A stretch of 64,000 bases of DNA from Mucor racemosus (lineage: Eukaryota > Mucoromycota > Mucoromycetes > Mucorales > Mucoraceae). Positions 32,352-43,213 of the stretch are shown here, in pieces. A program made the position numbers and the translations under genes. The DNA is taken from NCBI GenBank assembly GCA_027405735.1, contig JAPEHQ010000019.1:5001-69000 (forward strand), written 5' to 3'. Within the stretch, counting starts at the first letter, position 1. Each line of letters begins with the position of its first letter. The notes under the pieces are model-generated. The model was not told the DNA's origin. It ran no database searches and worked only from the letters and a program-made list of their open reading frames with translations.

Positions 32352-33990
32352 CAGTGAGTTCCAAAACCCTTTCAATGTTTTGGAATTTTGAATGAAACTA
32401 GCCATAACTTTCGCAGTTTCAATCGGAGATATATGAAATTTCTATTCTAAGTAATTTAAAATATTGCAAATAATTTGCAAAACGTTTGACCTGATTATTT
32501 AAAGTTCCGCAAGAACTATATAAATTCAAAAACGGGTACATCATTGAAAGGGTTTTGGAAGCATAGGGTAAAAATTACAATTTAGTAACCCACAACTTGT
32601 ACATTAACGCTGGATATCTTATAAAACAGAGAAATTTGCGGAAAATATATGAGATGTTTTTCAACTTTTACCTTACCTTTTTTACTAGTACTTTCAAGCG
32701 AAACCATCAGAATGAAGACTGTATCAGATGCCAAACGTAATGACGTTATCTCTCTGTTAAATTCAGGTCATACCGTATCGGAAATTGCTCGTCGTGTAAA
32801 TGTTAGTCAAGCCACAGTATGTCGTATTGGAAAAAAGGCCTGTCCTGACCGAGAAAAACTTAAAGGAGGCCGATCATCTAAGCTGACTACTGCGGATAAG
32901 AGATATTGTGTCCATAAAATCACTAAAGGTGGCTTGGATAATGCGGTACAAGTCAAAAGAGAGCTTCGTGGTAATCTCCACGTTAATGTCAGTGCGAATA
33001 CTGTACGTAGGGCTCTTCGGGATAATGGTTTAGGCGCATTACCTAAGATAAAAAAGCCAGAAATTAGTGACGAAAATGCAAAGGATCGCCTCCGCTGGTG
33101 CAAAAACAGAATTGATTGGACTTTGGAGGACTGGAAACGTGTTATATTTACCGATGAGGCTAGAATTAACCGTTTTAACTCCGATGGCCGTATTTGGTGC
33201 TGGAAACGTGACAGCGAGGAGATAAAACCTAGGCATACCAAAAAAACAAGAAAGCATGGAGGTGGTCGCATCATGATTTGGAGCACTATTTCTTGGTCTG
33301 GTGTTGGTTGGTTGTGCAAAATCGAAGGTAATATGAACTCTGAGCTATATAAAACTATTGTTGATGATGATTTGGAGAAATCCATTGATGATATGTGCCA
33401 AAAATTGGAGTTACGTCGTAATCAAGTCATTCTTCAGCAAGACAATGATTCCAAACACACCTCGAAGTTAATGAAAAAACACTTCGAAACAAAAGAATAT
33501 GAAGTAATGCCATGGCCAGCTCAATCCCCGGACCTCAATCCCATTGAAAATATGTGGAGGCTATTGAAAATCCGCTTAAACGAATACGATACACCTCCAA
33601 AAGGCATGAATGACCTTTGGGAGAGAACACAAGAGATTTGGTATGACAAAATAACAGTTGAGGAATGCCAAAGAGTTATTTCGAGTATGCCTGATCGTTT
33701 GGAAGCTTGCATTAAAGCAAAAGGCTACAGCATTGATTATTAACTGCGTTTAAATAAACTTCAATTTTTTTTTCATAATGCTTCCAAAACCCTTTCAATG
33801 ATGTACCCGTTTTTGAATTTATATAGTTTTTGCGGAACTTCAAATAATCAGGTCAAACTTTTTGCAAATTATTTGCAATATATTAAATTACTTATAATAG
33901 AAATTTCATATATCTCCGATTGAAACTGCGAAAGTTATGGCTAGTTTCATTCAAAATTCCAAAACATTGAAAGGGTTTTGGAACTCACTG
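32352..33990 (+). mobile_element. Tc1/mariner transposon, 1639 bp, apparently intact
   Basis: Ends CAGTGAGTTCCAAAACCC and its complement, bordered by TA at 32350-32351 and 33991-33992. Long inverted repeats of about 214 bp (32352-32566 and 33777-33990) differ at only a few positions. Each arm has the CCAAAACCCTTTCAATG core twice, outer and inner in opposite orientation, giving four putative transposase sites (IR/DR layout). The transposase frame between the arms is open. Confidence 0.93.
32712..33743 (+). CDS. Tc1-family transposase, DD34E, 343 aa
   Basis: The start at 32712 (MKTVSDAKRNDVISLLNSG) gives the usual Tc1 N-terminus. An in-frame ATG at 32649 would add 21 hydrophobic residues and is less likely. 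Residues 1-50 form a helix-turn-helix (HTVSEIARRVNVSQATVCRI), about 50-115 a second DNA-binding domain, and the catalytic core has FTDEARINR (first D), ILQQDNDSKHTSK (second D) and SPDLNPIENMW (E), with 34 residues between the second D and E. GGGRIMIW is also present. No stops or shifts, so it may be active. It cuts and pastes the surrounding element at TA sites. Confidence 0.93.
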   Translation: MKTVSDAKRNDVISLLNSGHTVSEIARRVNVSQATVCRIGKKACPDREKLKGGRSSKLTTADKRYCVHKITKGGLDNAVQVKRELRGNLHVNVSANTVRRALRDNGLGALPKIKKPEISDENAKDRLRWCKNRIDWTLEDWKRVIFTDEARINRFNSDGRIWCWKRDSEEIKPRHTKKTRKHGGGRIMIWSTISWSGVGWLCKIEGNMNSELYKTIVDDDLEKSIDDMCQKLELRRNQVILQQDNDSKHTSKLMKKHFETKEYEVMPWPAQSPDLNPIENMWRLLKIRLNEYDTPPKGMNDLWERTQEIWYDKITVEECQRVISSMPDRLEACIKAKGYSIDY

Positions 33991-34060
33991 TATAAGGCTA
34001 TGCTCTCTATAAGGCTGAAAACACCTTCCAAAAAATTTAACCTTATACCGTATAGCGCGA

Positions 34061-36551
34061 CTACTGTACACCACCAAACAAACTATTATTGTTCTTTGTA
34101 ACACGAATCAAAGCACTTGAAATTGCTTCTACTGTTGCTTTAGACACCATTGGAAACTCATCAATTAAAAACATCGTATTTTCGTATGTCTTGGCATGAT
34201 TCAATAATTTTAACAAATTAATCTCCTTCCGCTCTTTACTCATGCCAAAAGCTTGCCTATTGTCTCTCCTCCAATATTATATGCAGCTACTCCAGTTGGT
34301 GCCAATCTCACTACATGATATCCTTGAACTTCATGATATTGACTAATTTCCTCCAATAAAAACAACTTGCCAGTGCCTCCTGCACCAATAACAAAATGAA
34401 CATTATCATTATTTCCAATACGATGAATAATTTTTGTAAATATACTTTTTTGAGATTCATTTCCATCGTAAGAGATTTTATAAGCATTAGTAAATCCTCG
34501 ATCAACAGGTATCACACTACTTGTTATTTTCTCACGTTCAACCAAATGACAATAGAATTTGCGCCAACTATAGTAATTGTCTTATGACGACTCCATCCAC
34601 TCATCTTTATATGCTTCAAAACTTTTACCATAACAAGGAACATTTTTTAATATTTCTTAATAATAGAAAGCTTCAGAATTAGCCATAGCAGATACACCCC
34701 TCGTACGCCAAAAAGACTCTTTATGCAATTTCAAAGTAAACACACAATTACCACACTTAATAGCTCCAGGTAAAAGCTTTACATGATATGGAACATCTAC
34801 AAGCTGTGTACAATTTTTTTCTATTTTTCTTGCCTTTTGCGTATATACTTGATAATAAAATGAAACAAAATCCACCAAAGTCATCTTCTCTATTGCACTA
34901 TTGACATTGTTCAGAACCGCAGCATCAGCACTAGAACAAACACCAGGAATAAAGACTTTCTCCCGACTAATATACTTTTCTACTACAGTAGCTATAGTCT
35001 GTTACCTTTAATTGATCCCCCAACCGTAATGTCCTCTTCTTACTAAATGTTCTGCACAAAATTAAGTCCACTTTCTCTTAAAATGTGCTGCAAACAACAC
35101 AGGATTCAACCACGGCTCAACAGCATCTGCCTTAAATGCAGACACATCAGTGGTCTTTGATAACCCGCAAGCCTTCTTCATGTCTTCAGCTAAGGCATCA
35201 CAACTAAACGTAAGAAACAATTGCGGAGGACCTAAACAATCACAAATTGTTTTCAAATCAAGGTATCTTTTTCTTTTATATGCATAAGATGACCGAATAG
35301 TATGAGGAATAATTGTTGATCTATCAGATTTATAACCACCACTATCATCAATAATATCATTTCTGGTAAATACCTTACCCAGAATTTTAACAGTATAACG
35401 ATTAGCAGAATGGACATTACATTTTTCTCTAGTATCATATCCTCAAAACAAAAATGACGGATCCCGTGCAAATCTTCTATCCACTTTCAGCAACTGCGTC
35501 TTAAGGTAACCAGTTAAAGTATTCCATTTAGAAGCTTCAGCATTGCCACCACGGTTTTTAGGAATAATATTATTATGTTGGTCTAATAATGGCTTACTTA
35601 CTTGTGGAATTAAAGAGTAATGACCAACACCGTCTACAAACAAATATGGAAATAACAACGCCATAAGGGCCGGATACTTCATAGGAATAGATTTAGAACC
35701 ATCGTGAGCAATAACCAAATCCATAAACTCGTACTCTGCAGCATTTGGATCTACACTTTCATAAGGCATCAAGATGTTATCTTTCCAATTACTAGCAACC
35801 TGGAATTGATTATGATTGGTGATAATATGATATTCAATTATTTCATCCATTTTTTCTCTTGTATTGTATCCTGCCAACAATGGATTCCTCTTACATAATT
35901 TTTCATATGCTAACCGAACTTTATTCAAATCCACATTTTGATACTCACTTCCACGTTGATACGCCAAATCAAGCATACCACCATATGCCAATCAGCAAAT
36001 TCATAATTATGACGAGTATAGATACTCCCATCTATCTCGTAATGACCTATTCTTTCACGCATCGTCTGCTTTCTTGTCATCTGCGTCATTAACTTTATTG
36101 GCGACAGCATGGATCTTTTGCAGTAATTCAACTTGTAAGCACTCTCTGGGATATCACCTAACTATCATCAGTAAATACCAGATTTCAAAACTATGATTTA
36201 GGTTTTTTTACTCGGGTACTGAATAGCTTTAAATGGGTACGTTGACATTGAATGGCTCTTACAACAAATAACACCCCTAATCACCTTTCGTTTAAGAGTA
36301 GAACGACTATCATCACTATATATCCAATCAATTGGATACTCAGTCATCGGGCAATTTCCCCAATTTTTACAAGGCCAAACTTCATTTTCTTTCAACTCAT
36401 AATGGATTCCATAAACATCTTCTGGATACAAAACCTCATTACAAACAGCACAATGAGCAATAGCAATTTCCAAGTTAAAACGCTTAAATTTCTCTATTTG
36501 ATTACGTTCTTTTGCAGAAAATGGATTTTTCAATAATCGGACGGTCGACAT
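34061..36551 (-). pseudogene. Helitron relic 2, multiple frameshifts and deletions
   Basis: Read leftward. 36551-36198 encodes a Cys-rich N-terminus (AHCAVCNEVLYPEDVYGIHY). 35991-35443 encodes the Helitron N-terminal domain (LAYEKLCKRNPLLAGYNTRE, KYPALMALLFPYLF). 35471-35062, after a shift, encodes RNDIIDDSGGYKSDRSTIIP and LGPPQLFLTFSCDALAEDM. A deletion removes most of the Rep region. 34884-34657 has LVDFVSFYYQVYTQKARK and SFWRTRGVSAM. 34545-34061 has the helicase start with Walker A GAGGTGKLF (Ser replaced by Leu), LAPTGVAAYNIGGETI and FLIDEFPMVS, after which the element ends about 70 bp from the Tc1 insertion. Same lineage as the 10.7 kb Helitron in layout. Dead. Confidence 0.8.
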
Positions 36552-36826
36552 TTCATGCAGTAAAGCTAAAACGAAAAAAAATTAATATACAGTAAAAATT
36601 AAATACAATATACAACTATAATTCAAGTATTTTAAACATGGAATGTTTATCAAATAGTATTTATCAATCCATATCAACTAATTTATATCAATTTTTTTAA
36701 ATATACAACTATAATTCTAATATTTTGAACATGGAATGTTTATCAATGAAATAAAATGTATCGGCATGCCGACAAATTTTATCCATTGCCGACAAAGGTA
36801 TACAACGAATAACGAGTAATTAGCTT

Positions 36827-36976
36827 GGCAGAAGACTGCCAGAAAAGTACCAATAGAATAACTGGCTTGTGGCAGCCAAGCGTTCATAGCGACGTTGCTT
36901 TTTGACTCTTCGATGTCGGCTCTTCCTATTATACTGAAGCAGGATTCAGTAAGCGTTGGATTGTTCACCCACTAAT

Positions 36977-37031
<55 letters not shown>

Positions 37032-37437
37032 ATGGTATTGGTATCGTAACAGTAATTGAAGTTAGTACGAGAGGAACCCTTCATTCAGATAATTGGTATT
37101 TGCGGCTGGTTGAAAGGCCAATGCCGCGAAGCTACCATCTGCTGGATAATGGCTGAACGCCTCTAAGTCAGAATCCATGCTGAAAACGATACTACTGTGT
37201 TTTGATTGTACCAGATGAGTACTAATAAAGCTTCGGCTTGAAAACCTTTACTTGTGAGCTAGGCTTGGTAACGGAAATGTTGCTAGGTCTACTTGCTAAT
37301 GATAATGCTAATACATCAAAATGATAAATCGCATGCAGACGACATGAAATGGACGGGGTATTGTAAGTACTAGAGTAGCCTTTGTTGCTACGATGTACTG
37401 AGATTAAGCCTTTGTCATTGAATTTGTTCCTTTACGG
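36827..37437 (+). rRNA. 28S rRNA 3' end, relic
   Basis: Strong match to the last 600 bases of fungal 28S: ataactggcttgtggcagcc, aagcgttcatagcgacgttg, tcggctcttccta, gcgttggattgttcaccc, gggaacgtgagctgggttta, gaccgtcgtgagacagg, ttagtacgagaggaac, atggctgaacgcctctaagt and the terminal tgagattaagcctttg. The almost invariant CACAGGGATAACTGG reads caatagaataactgg, and there are other changes, so it is a relic rather than an active gene. Directly followed by spacer and spacer-like repeat copy 3. Confidence 0.92.
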
Positions 37438-37575
37438 AACATCTTCTAATAATAAAAAATAGTTTTTTATATTTTTTTTTTATTGTAGAAGCTAAACAGT
37501 TACACTCCATAGTCATTAATTGCTTTTCTTTCTAATTAATCAATAAAAAAATAATATATTCACTTTGCAAAATTT

Positions 37576-38990
37576 CATCTAGTTTGACTAAAGTTACACT
37601 CTTTATCTAACAGACTTGATTAACTTGATTTAAAATATTCAAAAAATGTTACACTCCATACGTTAAAATGGATTTTGTATTTTTTTTCTGTAGGTATCTG
37701 GTCGAGCAATATTTAAATTTTCAAAAAATTAAATTTTCATAGTTTTCAATCTTCAACACCGGAACGTGCTCTCTTTTCTATAACTAACCTCATATTAAAC
37801 ATTTTTAGGATATACTTTAGGAACTACTAAACAGATATGAATTGGTTGCATTATGCTACCTATCCCTAAATTTATTTTATATCTCACACAAGACTCAAAA
37901 ACGCGTAAAATTCACTGCTTTTTCCTTAAAAACTGGGTCTCACTTTTCATCCCTGATCTACTTTTTTTTTTCACTAAATAACACCAAGAAAAAATTATAT
38001 GCCAATGTACCTGAGATGTTCAGCTTTAATCCAAAAATGAGTATCCGGAAATATCCTACTTTTTGCAGTTGGTATTAATTTTTCAATGTTAAGGTTTCAG
38101 ATTTTTTACGCGTATTTTACTGCTAATGGATTGAAAATTTTGAGGCTTCATATCTCCAGAAAAAATTAAGCTATACTACCACCTTCCAATAATGAAATTT
38201 ACTTGTTTTGAATTGCTCTATAACATATTTCAATATAAAAAAATTCTGAGCACTTTTATTTTTTTTTCATTTTTTTGGGCATTTCTATAGTAGGTTTCAA
38301 AATATTGGTTAAATTGAGCAACATTTTTTTTTCATTCATGTCATCCAGCTCGTTGAGCTCTCTCAGATCCAATTTAGAGTTTTTCAAAATATTGATTTTT
38401 CGTGGAGATATTCTCAAAAATGTATACAAAAAGGTACCTCCATTTCTGGCGTCCATTTTCCCCTTGTATACCCTCATCCCAAATTCTGAAACAGAAAATT
38501 TTTTTGACAAAAATGTTGTTTCCTCTACAAATAATGCAGCTACAAGATTTTGCAATAGCTCAATCGATAGATAATTTTTTTGCGCATTATTTCAGTTTAT
38601 TATATTTTAAATATGCTTATAAAAAGTGACGTGTATCTTCAAAAAACCTCCAAAATTTCAATTGCATTTTGCGCAAAATTTTACGTGAAAAAGTTTTTCA
38701 AATTTTATATAGATGGATGCAGAATTTAAAACTGTACAAAAACCATTTAAAACGCTAAGTCTACTTACTTTACAGTTCATGAGCATTTAAACAATTTTGT
38801 TTTTTGAATCATTTTTGATCGTTTTTTTTCGAATTGATTTTGGAGCCCCGTTACTATAGGGTTTAAGCTGTGATAAGAACTATTATTTTGATTATCTCGA
38901 CGAAAAATCAATATTTTTTGCCGAAACAAAAATTACAGAGTAGCTTAGTGCTAGGCCTATCTTGGGAATACAAAAAACTAAGCCTCAATT
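37576..38990 (+). repeat. spacer-like repeat, copy 3, downstream of 28S
   Basis: Begins gactaaagttacactcttta, 140 bp after the 28S terminus and in the same orientation. Shares its upstream part only with copy 2. Truncated at about 38990, where an AAGC-rich repeat takes over (agtgttcgcaaaaggaccg). Confidence 0.8.
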
Positions 38991-38996
38991 AGTGTT

Positions 38997-39595
38997 CGCA
39001 AAAGGACCGAGCGCAAGCAATTTCAGCAAGCATTTGCCTAGTCTAAAATATTTAAAAGTTACTCAAGCAAGCCCGAGCCTAAGCAACGGCTCGTCGAGCT
39101 GTTGTATATCGAGCATTCTCAGGTTTGAAAGCAAGCAAGGAAGCATAAATCAAGCATTACCTAATTTCTCAAAAAGTCAAGCAAACCGAGTACGAGCATA
39201 TAAGCAAGCGAGCAAATCCGAGTGCAAGCACAAGCATGGTGCTATATATTTTCTGTCTAATGTTGGTTCAAAATGTGATGCATTTTGACATTTTTAAAGT
39301 TAGAATTACGTAAATTAAATAATTTTTCCCTATGTTGCATGCTTGCTTACTTGATTTGAAAGCAGGCCTACATACATGCAAGCAAGCCTATTTTAATTTG
39401 AAGCATTTCGAGCAAGCATACAAGCAAGCTTTCAATGTTTTCTTCGAGCGCCAAGCAGGAAACTGCTTAAAAAATTTAACCAAGCAAGTAATAACCTGAA
39501 AAAAGCGCAATTCAAGCGAGCCCGAGCATAGGGTTCGCTCGCTTGCTTATGCTCTCACTGCTCAATTGCGATCATTACCTCTATAATCTCATAAT
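38997..39595 (+). repeat. AAGC-rich dispersed repeat, second forward copy
   Basis: Same start (ttcgcaaaaggaccgagc) and end (ctcactgctcaattgcgatc) as the 30.9 kb copy, with one unit of the 16-bp tandem. It shows the uninterrupted site for the solo LTR at 26.6 kb. Confidence 0.75.
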
Positions 39596-40204
39596 AAAAC
39601 AGTACTTTTTCACTTAATTAATTTTATACGTTTTACCTTTTGATAAATTACTGGCTTCTCTTCTGATATATTTGAATTTACGTCGCATTCAAAATGTATA
39701 GATGTACTGTATGTAATATATATTTGGTTGATAATGTGGAATAGGTAGAGATATTCACGGAAAAAATATAAAAAAAAAACAATAGGAATTTGACTAGATA
39801 ACATTAGGGTTTTATTACTAAGTTAAATTCGACTTAAGGACTTTTGTAATAAATAAATGTCCTCTTTATATAGTTTTTATCTTTCATCAGAGAGATTACG
39901 TAGACATTCCTAGGTCCATACATAGCCAATAATACCTTTGTCAGATATAAGTCTTGCTGGTAATTAATCGGTGTATTCATAGAGTTCATGGGTCATTGAT
40001 CATAATGGTGTGATTAGATCCGCACTATGTTGATTGGTCTTTAACTATAAGCTGCTAGGATTGAAGCTCGGTAGAAAGTTTATACAGTATTAGTATGAAT
40101 CAGCATATATAATTTAGTAGTGTAATGTCTATTCATGCTAGCTGTACTTTAATTGAAAATCAGATGAAATGGAGATCAATATAGTGGATAAATGTGTACA
40201 TATT
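39596..40204. other. repeat R tail fragment and unassigned sequence
   Basis: 39596-39655 matches the end of repeat R copy b (ctcataataaaacagtact, attaattttatacg). The rest, to 40204, includes ttttattactaagttaaa and a direct stretch with no recognised similarity. No gene seen. Confidence 0.45.
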
Positions 40205-40340
40205 CCACAAATACACTATATTCATACAGGCTATTAGTTGATATATTTCATTCTTTATAGATTTCGGAACCATAGTTATGTCGATATAGTTGAGTTACTC
40301 CAGTAACCGAGTTTACATAGTGAGATTTATAGAGTGTACT
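40205..40340 (+). repeat. partial repeat D
   Basis: tacaggctattagttgatat through cggaaccatagttatgtcga to atagagtgt, matching 28030-28155. The start of repeat D is absent. Confidence 0.65.
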
Positions 40341-40481
40341 GTAACCAGATAGTAATAGTTACTGTAAATCAGAGTCTAGATATAGCGCTATAGTAGTCGC
40401 ATTATCAGGATATTGTGATTGTTACACCATTAATAGATGTTATATCACGTGATAATATCTTTTATATATAATCTCATTCTC

Positions 40482-40671
40482 TACAATGAATAAAACCTCA
40501 CCTTTTACTCTTGTCTAATTCTTATTAGTTTCGGTAAAACAGTAATGTGCGTAGATAGTAGAAAGTGATAATTATAGAAGGAATGTTGTCCTAAATTAGT
40601 TAGCTCATTACTGTTTTACCGAAACTAATAAGAATTAGACAAGAGTAAAAGGTGAGGTTTTATTCATTGTA
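40482..40671. repeat. perfect inverted repeat, two 66-bp arms
   Basis: 40482-40547 and 40606-40671 are exact reverse complements around a 58-bp centre holding gtagatagtagaaagtgat. Each arm reads outward-in as tacaatgaataaaacctcac..ggtaaaacagtaatg. The right arm directly follows the B4 stop (read leftward), so it supplies an AATAAA signal. A related single arm lies at 15185-15240 after the zinc-finger gene. Confidence 0.9.
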
Positions 40672-40674
40672 CAA

Positions 40675-41528
40675 TTAAATAAAGATGGGTAATATTTGAT
40701 TATCATCTTGTTGAATGTTATTGCAAAAATTTTTGAGCTCTTCATTTTCATTCAATTTTTGTATTATTACGTCCCAAACGCCTTCAACTACATTTTCCAA
40801 TATATGAATAGTAATGTATAAAGCCATTAGTGTAGCACCAGCTTTTCCGAGTATGTCTACTAAATCATATATTCTTCTGCATTTTCTTTTATATTTGCTG
40901 AAAGCAGCAGCAGACGTACATTCCAAATCAACTTTTAATTTTGCATGAAATTGTTTCGTAAGAACGGATTTGCTTCTAATTGTAATTAATTCTTGGATTT
41001 TGATAAATAAAGCAAACATAGCTACCCGAAAAGCTGCTTTAGTAGCATCAAACTTTTTAATTTTGTTATGCACTCCCTTACAATTGGAAAGGATTGCAGC
41101 TTGTTGGCTAGTGTTTGGTACTTGTTCTATATAGTAATCAACTGTAGTGTGGGGGAATGTTAACTTTTTTTTTTGAGTATTTCAATATCGATGTTATCAA
41201 CAACATTGGGTGAATCTCTTTCAGTAGATGACTTTAAGGGGATCCCAACTTTTTCAGCTGCTTTGAGGATTATTTTTTTTGTTAATTGAACACCAAATTT
41301 GTTTTTTAATTCTTGAAATAATGAAGAGGTAATTGTGTAAGCTTGTTCTTCTGTGTCAATTTCTCCATTGTCTGACTCTTTATCCTTTTCTAAAGATTCT
41401 TTTGCTTCTTTGGCTTCTTCTACATTTAATTTTTCACTGGGTTCTCCTTCGTCCTTGTCAAATTTTTCTGTTGTATTTTGTATCATTGGTTGTAAATATT
41501 CTTCTGCATCAAAATCGCTATCGCTCAT
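40675..41528 (-). pseudogene. family B copy B4, inverted duplicate of B3
   Basis: The first 122 codons match those of B3 exactly, including the run of ten A (41166-41175) that ends the frame. The remainder (41073-40675) reads VHNKIKKFDATKAAFRVAMF, YKRKCRRIYDLVDILGKAGA and NQILPIFI, with about 19 differences from B3 over 132 residues. A 3-bp difference (extra CAA) lies at about 41100. Divergent partner: A4. Confidence 0.75.
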
Positions 41529-41733
41529 TTTTTTTGTTTGATTAGTAAAATAAAATATAGTGGAAAAGAATGATTGAATAAGCCTTTTAATTTATAGCTT
41601 GCAAAACTGTGAAAGCTTAATTTCCCTAAAATGTTGTCGAGAATAGACAGTCTATTGATTATATAAACATATTGATAGATAAATTGGTAGTGTATTGAAT
41701 TCGATTTTTCTTTCTTTTTTTTTTTCAATACAA

Positions 41734-42597
41734 AATGATAACTGATATTGCAATTTTTAGTAAAGCAAATGTTCAATATAATTCTGAAAAGAAGCAGTAT
41801 TTGATTCCATTATATGATGTAGACAATAGATATTTTTGATTTACTGCTGATTTTGATGAGCGTTTGTATCAAGTGGCTGTATTGGGAATAGATAATCAAT
41901 CTAGACATTTATTTTTTTCGGGCAACTTGGTAGACTCTATTATTATGCAAGATTTTTTAGGGCCTATACCAGAGGCAAGACAGCGTATTCATATATTATT
42001 TATGAAGGTTATGAAAAGTTCTATTATGTCACCAGCATAGTTAGTTGATGTATTTTCCTCAACAATTGTTCCTCACAAGTTCTTGCCTGGTCGCTGGTCC
42101 AGAAACAGGTTATTATTTGGTGGTAATGGATGAAACGAAGAAGGCTACATTTTTCGCGGATGAAGTGCAAGAACCATAATTTAGTTAAGATAATTATTCT
42201 GGTCCTGATATATATGAATTTCAACAACCAGAGCAACAAGGGCAAGATGAAGATGTTATACCTGAATTTAAAGATTATGAGGAGTTTGAAGCTGGACAGG
42301 AAGAACAAGAAGGGCAAGATGATTTTGATGATGTTTTGGCCTCATCTTCTTCGAAGCTAGTGGTTTCATTGTCTACTTCATCTGTTGCTTCTTTGTCTGC
42401 TCCGTTATCTTTAGTAGTCAATGCTCCCGTTGCTAGTGCTGTAATTGCTCCTGCTGTTATATCTGCCACCGAAATTCCTGATGTGGGTCCGTCCACCACT
42501 TCTGCTGCTGTTAGCTCATTAAAGCGTGTACGTACTGATGTTGATTCGGGGCAAAAGAAGAGCAAGACTAAAAGTAAAGATGAAAAACCCTTTTCTA
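41734..42597 (+). pseudogene. family A copy A4, inverted duplicate of A3
   Basis: ATG at 41734. It shares with A3 the TGA after DNRYF (41837) and the shift at LPG, and has its own stop in PA*LVDV (about 42038). The Ser/Val/Ala-rich tail and SLKRVRTDVDSGQKKSK follow to DEK, where the last about 11 residues (LLSKWIKRQRK in A3) are replaced by the start of repeat D. It lacks the SINE, showing the empty site at about 42318. Not functional. Confidence 0.75.
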
Positions 42598-43045
42598 TGT
42601 TTTATTCTAACATACTGTATATCTGATATGCTCGAATAATTAAAAATAATAAAACAAAGTCTTGATAAATGTCAGCTTTCCAACTGTGGGTCAAACTAAA
42701 GGATCAAAACTAAACTAATCCTTATTCTTTTATTCATGAGATGTGGTTTATATACTAATGACAGACTAGTAGATAAGGACTGCTTAAAGTGACAGTATAA
42801 ATTAATAATGAGAATTATAGAGTGTAACCAGAGGTGGTGTGTATAGATAGTAGAAGGTGATACAGTAAACATTTAGTTTTATGGACAAATAAAACAGCCG
42901 ATGAATTGATTAAAGATGAAACCATTGTCTATGCAAGAATGCCTCCTGTCGGTAATCCATTACAATTATTAGTTGCACGACATCAGATACATAGATGTAA
43001 TGTACAATATTGCCAAAAAGGGAATCCCCTTAATTCTTGTTGTCT
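42598..43045 (+). repeat. repeat D plus Helitron fragment, inverted copy of 12.9-13.34 kb
   Basis: 42598-42870 is repeat D (tgttttattctaacatactg to agtagaaggtgataca). 42870-43045 encodes TADELIKDETIVYARMPPVG and HRCNVQYCQKGNPLNSC, the same truncated Helitron start and the same junction as at 13075. The fragment then ends at tgttgtctgttacg. A fused unit was copied. Confidence 0.75.
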
Positions 43046-43213
43046 GTTACGCCAGGAGATTATATTAATCTCAAAGCTAAAATATGTACTAAATCATTTA
43101 ATAAAAATAAAGGAAAACTGTTATAAAATGAAAGAGCACACTAAAACTAAAGAACTTTATTATAAGATCGAATCATCTTTTATATTCACATTCGTTCTCT
43201 AATTATACAGTAT

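Noticed and set aside
32807..33385. 192-codon frame antisense to the Tc1 transposase
   Set aside because: A shadow of the clear DD34E transposase frame.
36827..37437. A functional rDNA unit end
   Set aside because: Near-invariant bases are changed and no 5.8S, ITS or complete 18S/28S is present.
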